Part shown: positions 7,093-10,556 of the stretch, in pieces
Position numbering within the stretch: the stretch's first letter is position 1
Layout: each line of letters begins with the position of its first letter
DNA from: Candidatus Omnitrophota bacterium
GTDB lineage: Bacteria > Omnitrophota > Omnitrophia > Omnitrophales > Aquincolibacteriaceae
Reading direction: 5' to 3'
DNA: 10,556 nucleotides
Assembly (NCBI GenBank): GCA_023819025.1
Contig: JAMWDC010000043.1
Span: 1 to 10,556, forward strand
Position numbers and translations under genes: made by a program
The notes under the pieces: generated by a model
The model's database searches: none
What the model saw: only the letters and a program-made list of their open reading frames with translations
What the model was told of the DNA's origin: nothing

Positions 7093-8886
7093 GTGGATTA
7101 TAAAGGTTACCTTTGTCTTGTGTTACACGCACACTTGCCTTATGTCCGCCATCCGGAAGAGGAATATTTCCTTGAGGAGAACTGGCTTTATGAGGCGATC
7201 ACCGAGACCTATATTCCTCTCATTGAAGTCTATGACCGGCTGGTCAAAGACGGTGTTGATTTCCGAATCACCATGTCGCTCACGCCGCCGCTGGCGTCGA
7301 TGCTCAAAGATCCACTGTTGCAGGAACGTTATCTCCGGCATATCGACAAGTTGATCGAACTTGCGGAAAAGGAAATCGAACGCACGGGTTTCGAACCCCT
7401 GTATCACGGACTAGCCTTGATGTATCACAGGAGATTTGTGGAGGCGCGGGATGTTTTTGTGCATAAGTATAAAAGAGACTTAACGACGGCTTTCAAAAAA
7501 TTCCAGAACCTTGGCGTATTGGAGGTTGCCGCATCGTGTGCGACTCACGGGTTTTTACCGAATTTGCGGGTGAACGAATCCGATGTGCGGGCCCAAATTT
7601 TTACAGGAATCGACAATTACCGAAAGGTGTTTGGCAGGGATCCGAAAGGTTTTTGGCTGCCGGAGTGCGGTTATTATCCGGGGGTCGATAAGATCCTGAA
7701 GGAAGCGGGGATCCGCTATTTCTTCATCGATTCCCACGGGATTTTGAATGCGGACCCTGTCCCGCGCTACAGTGTTTATGCACCGGTCTATTGTCCGACT
7801 GGTGTCGCTGCTTTTGGACGCGATTGGGAATCCTCAAAGCAGGTTTGGAGTTCGAAAGAGGGGTATCCGGGCGATCCGGATTACCGGGAATATTACCGGG
7901 ATATCGGCTATGAACTCGAATATGACTATATCAAACCTTATATTCATCATTGCGGTTTCAGAATCAATACCGGGATGAAATATTGGAGAATTACGGGGAA
8001 CACGGAATATAAAGAGGCCTATCGGCCCGATTGGGCTCGGGAAAAGGCAGCCACCCACGCGGGAAATTTCATGTTCAACCGCGAGAAGCAAGTGGAACAC
8101 CTGTCTGCGCATATAGACCGAAAACCCATCATTATTGCTCCTTACGATGCCGAACTTTTCGGCCACTGGTGGTTTGAAGGCCCGATGTGGATTGATTTTC
8201 TGGCGCGCAAGATGGCCTATGATCAAAAGACCGTAAGACTGATTACCCCAACGGAATATTTAAGAGAATATCCTACCAATCAGATGTCACTTCCATCGGC
8301 ATCGAGCTGGGGCTGGAAAGGGTATAGCGAATTCTGGCTCGAGGGTGGAAATGACTGGTTGTATCCCCATCTGCATGCTGCCGGCCGCAGGATGGTCCGT
8401 CTTGCTGAAAAATATCGTTCTTTTCTGAAGACCGCTTCGAAAAGAACACTCATCCGTCGCGCCCTGAACCAAGCGGCCCGGGAACTGCTTTTGGCTGAGG
8501 CCAGCGACTGGCCGTTCATTATGAAAACAGGGACTATGGTTCCTTATGCCCACAAGAGATTCAAATCCCATATCAGCCGGTTCACCCGTTTGTATGAGGA
8601 TTTGATGAAAGGGCAAGTGGACGGTGACTGGCTGAGGGAAGTGGAATGGCGGGATAATATTTTTTCGGATCTGGATTGTGTGAGTTATTATTTGTCAAAA
8701 ACGGAAGGACAAACGGCCTCAGAATCTAAGGAACATCCCGAGTCCTGTGAGAAACGGATACCCGAAGAGTTCATGAGACCGATATCGGGGATTAAAGCTG
8801 AGAAAACTACGGGACCCAGAACAAAAATGGCGGCGTTCCATGCGACCAAGTCCCGGGAAAGAAGGAAAGCAGTTCTTGTTTCTTGA
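7093..8886 (+). CDS. GH57 1,4-alpha-glucan branching enzyme-type protein (DUF1957)
   Basis: A 597-residue cytoplasmic GH57 protein. GH57 branching enzymes cut an alpha-1,4 chain and re-attach it by an alpha-1,6 link. Visible motifs: HAHLPY (residues 12-17); GFWLPECGY with Glu191 as predicted nucleophile; a segment GRDWESSKQVWSS through GYPGD (242-261) where these enzymes carry the active-site loop; and APYDAELFGHWWFEG with Asp352 as predicted acid/base. These positions are close to the catalytic Glu and Asp reported for the Thermus and Thermococcus enzymes. After a helical domain ending near WRDNIFSDLD (519-528), about 69 further residues form a polar, basic, low-complexity tail not expected in the compact family form. 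GTG 7093 has GGAGA 8 bases upstream. Branching activity is inferred; some GH57 relatives only hydrolyse glucan. The stop overlaps the next start. Confidence 0.9.
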   Translation: MDYKGYLCLVLHAHLPYVRHPEEEYFLEENWLYEAITETYIPLIEVYDRLVKDGVDFRITMSLTPPLASMLKDPLLQERYLRHIDKLIELAEKEIERTGFEPLYHGLALMYHRRFVEARDVFVHKYKRDLTTAFKKFQNLGVLEVAASCATHGFLPNLRVNESDVRAQIFTGIDNYRKVFGRDPKGFWLPECGYYPGVDKILKEAGIRYFFIDSHGILNADPVPRYSVYAPVYCPTGVAAFGRDWESSKQVWSSKEGYPGDPDYREYYRDIGYELEYDYIKPYIHHCGFRINTGMKYWRITGNTEYKEAYRPDWAREKAATHAGNFMFNREKQVEHLSAHIDRKPIIIAPYDAELFGHWWFEGPMWIDFLARKMAYDQKTVRLITPTEYLREYPTNQMSLPSASSWGWKGYSEFWLEGGNDWLYPHLHAAGRRMVRLAEKYRSFLKTASKRTLIRRALNQAARELLLAEASDWPFIMKTGTMVPYAHKRFKSHISRFTRLYEDLMKGQVDGDWLREVEWRDNIFSDLDCVSYYLSKTEGQTASESKEHPESCEKRIPEEFMRPISGIKAEKTTGPRTKMAAFHATKSRERRKAVLVS

Positions 8887-10556
8887 TGATGTGGGCATCC
8901 GATATTATTGACGGTCTACCCAATATCAGTTTTGACGAAGATGACAGAGTTCGTTTAGTTCCCACAAAAGATAAGATCTACGCCCCGATCTCCAATATTG
9001 CCTTTGATAGGGTTCAATCAAGTTGCGGAATCGCCCTCCACATGCATCAGCCCACGATCCCTGCCAAGACGGAAGATTTGCGCACCGCCGGGTTAATCTC
9101 CAATCTTCAGTACATGATGGAGCATCAGGATTTTGGGGATAATCACAACGCGCCGGTCTTTCTTTGGTGCTATACCCGGATGTCGGATATCATTCGGGAA
9201 CTTGTCTCGCAAGGGGGGAATCCCCGGGTGATGTTGGACTATTCGGGAAATCTTCTTTGGGGTCTGAGGCAGATGGAGGAGTCCAAGGTCCTGGATAATC
9301 TGAGCCATATTACTTCCTCCAAAAAATATTACCGGTACGTCGAATGGCTCGGGACCATGTGGTCCCATGCGGTTGTCACTTCGACCCCCATCCCGGATCT
9401 CAAGTTGCACATGATGGCATGGCGACAGCATTTTGCTTCGATTTTCGGTGTGGATGCCGTTCGCAGGGTGAAAGGTTTTTCTCCGCCGGAAATGCACCTT
9501 CCGATTCATCCCGATGTTTGCTTTGAATATGTCAAAACCCTTAAAGAATGCGGTTATGAATGGCTGATGGTTCAGGAACACACGATCGAGAACCCGGATG
9601 GTAGCGGGATCCGGCGGCCTCATTTCCCTCACCGGCTCGTTGCCAGAAACTCCTTGGGAAAGGTCGAAGAAATAACCGTTCTGATTAAGACACAGGGATC
9701 GGACACAAAACTCGTAGCTCAAATGCAGCCCTATTATGAGGCGAAATCGCGTGGCCGGGAGGATTACGGTGGCCGGAATCTCCCGCCTTATGTCCTTCAG
9801 ATCGGAGACGGCGAAAACGGCGGCGTCATGATGAACGAATTCCCGCCGTGCTACAAACTTGCGTTTCACGAAATCGGACGAGAGGGTGTGGTGGCCATGA
9901 ACGGTTCGGAATACTTGGAATTCCTCGAGGGGGCCGGCATTGGCAAGAAGTCTTTTCTACCCGTTCAACCGGTGCAGCAGCATCGGATATGGGAACTCGT
10001 GAACGACTATCATCCCGGCGCCTGCGATGAGGCGATCCGTGCGATTCAGGAAAAAGACCGTGGTTTTAATTTGGACAAGGGGTCCTGGACGAATGATCGA
10101 AACTGGGTCAAGGGTTATGAGAACGTTTTGGATCCCATCAACAAGTTGAGTGTTGCATTTCATCGGAAATATGATGGTAAAAAAATCGACAAACGGGACT
10201 GTGCCTATCGGGAGGCCTTATTGCATCTTCTTTTGTCGCAAACCAGCTGTTTTCGTTATTGGGGACAGGGGAGATGGACTGATTATGCAAGCGAGATTTG
10301 CCGCCGAGGTATGGAAAGTTTGTATCCTGGTTCGGGGATCGGTCATTCGCCGTCCGGAAATCCAGGCAATTCCCACCGGGGTACCAGATCCACCGATGCC
10401 GAGTTGAAAGAAGGAAATAATCTGAGATCCAAAAAAAGGGTGATGACCATGAAAAAGGAAACTGTTGTCAAGACTCCGCCGCCAAGCCAGGACAAGGAGA
10501 AAATGCCCAACGACATTCAATATATGCTTGGTTTGCATATGCACCAGCCCCCGGGC
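8886..10556 (+). CDS. GH57 family glycosidase continuing into a second GH57 domain, 3' end outside window
   Basis: The frame is open from ATG 8886 to the window end (557 residues, no stop). ATG 8886 shares its A with the TGA of the preceding gene and a second ATG follows at once; there is no near ribosome binding site, so translation is probably coupled. After about 45 extra N-terminal residues comes GIALHMHQP (His52, His54), the first GH57 signature. SPPEMHLP gives Glu202 as predicted nucleophile, and QIGDGENGG gives Asp308 as predicted acid/base. The module ends near RYWGQGRWTDYASEICRRG, about residue 476. A Gly/Ser-rich then Lys/Pro-rich linker (about 481-540) leads to LGLHMHQPPG, a second GH57 start, cut off by the window. 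The substrate is probably an alpha-glucan, from family and neighbours; this subgroup is distinct from the branching enzyme upstream. The linker frame depends on a seven-A run, so the fusion may instead be two genes. Confidence 0.85.
   Translation, partial: MMWASDIIDGLPNISFDEDDRVRLVPTKDKIYAPISNIAFDRVQSSCGIALHMHQPTIPAKTEDLRTAGLISNLQYMMEHQDFGDNHNAPVFLWCYTRMSDIIRELVSQGGNPRVMLDYSGNLLWGLRQMEESKVLDNLSHITSSKKYYRYVEWLGTMWSHAVVTSTPIPDLKLHMMAWRQHFASIFGVDAVRRVKGFSPPEMHLPIHPDVCFEYVKTLKECGYEWLMVQEHTIENPDGSGIRRPHFPHRLVARNSLGKVEEITVLIKTQGSDTKLVAQMQPYYEAKSRGREDYGGRNLPPYVLQIGDGENGGVMMNEFPPCYKLAFHEIGREGVVAMNGSEYLEFLEGAGIGKKSFLPVQPVQQHRIWELVNDYHPGACDEAIRAIQEKDRGFNLDKGSWTNDRNWVKGYENVLDPINKLSVAFHRKYDGKKIDKRDCAYREALLHLLLSQTSCFRYWGQGRWTDYASEICRRGMESLYPGSGIGHSPSGNPGNSHRGTRSTDAELKEGNNLRSKKRVMTMKKETVVKTPPPSQDKEKMPNDIQYMLGLHMHQPPG
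10494..10505 (+). promoter_or_regulatory. possible internal ribosome binding site and start for the second GH57 domain
   Basis: AAGGAG at 10494-10499 is followed after 3 bases by an in-frame ATG at 10503. This ATG would place HMHQP at residues 12-16, the same distance as in the GH57 gene at 7093. The spacing is shorter than ideal. ATG 10443 and ATG 10449 are other in-frame candidates. If used, a second GH57 protein would be made in the same frame as the upstream one. Confidence 0.3.

Noticed and set aside
9093..9869. 258-codon open frame on the minus strand
   Set aside because: It lies wholly opposite the second GH57 gene, whose + strand frame carries clear GH57 signatures (SPPEMHLP, GDGENGG). 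The minus-strand translation shows no recognisable motif, so it is a shadow frame.

Overview
The window reads as bacterial DNA: strong AAGGAG-type ribosome binding sites, ATG/GTG starts, and closely packed or overlapping genes on one strand. All the genes I accept are on the + strand. The set of families (GH57 glucan enzymes, a DUF4912 protein, a GT4 synthase-like enzyme, and a very large unrecognised protein) recalls poorly cultured lineages such as Candidatus Omnitrophota. That placement is inference from gene content only; no rRNA or marker gene is present.

Layout. (1) Bases 3-3383 hold the 3' part of a very large gene of unknown function, cut by the left edge of the window. (2) Bases 3384-4105 are a gene-free, AT-rich gap of about 720 bases. 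It carries several inverted repeats, a promoter-like pair (TATACA, 17 bases, TATAAT) and a leader of about 225 bases that can fold. (3) Bases 4106-10556 hold an apparent operon for storage alpha-glucan (glycogen-like) metabolism. Its genes are a stand-alone CBM48 glycogen-binding protein, a GT4 glycosyltransferase resembling glycogen/starch synthases, a proline-rich DUF4912 protein, a GH57 protein of the 1,4-alpha-glucan branching enzyme type, and a second, different GH57 protein that runs off the right edge. Gaps within the operon are 24, 11 and 24 bases, and the two GH57 genes overlap by one base (TGATG).

How the genes may work together: the GT4 enzyme would extend alpha-1,4 chains, the first GH57 enzyme would introduce alpha-1,6 branches, the second would cleave or rearrange glucan, and the CBM48 and DUF4912 proteins could bind glucan or organise the enzymes. 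Chemistry that many bacteria perform with GT5 and GH13 enzymes is here represented by GT4 and GH57 enzymes.

The most unusual observation is at the right edge. The reading frame of the last GH57 gene continues without a stop, through a linker of about 60 residues, into the start of another GH57 domain (a second HMHQP motif at bases 10536-10550). This is either a tandem GH57 fusion, two in-frame genes, or the product of an indel in a seven-A run that lies one frame away from a TGA. The window cannot decide which.
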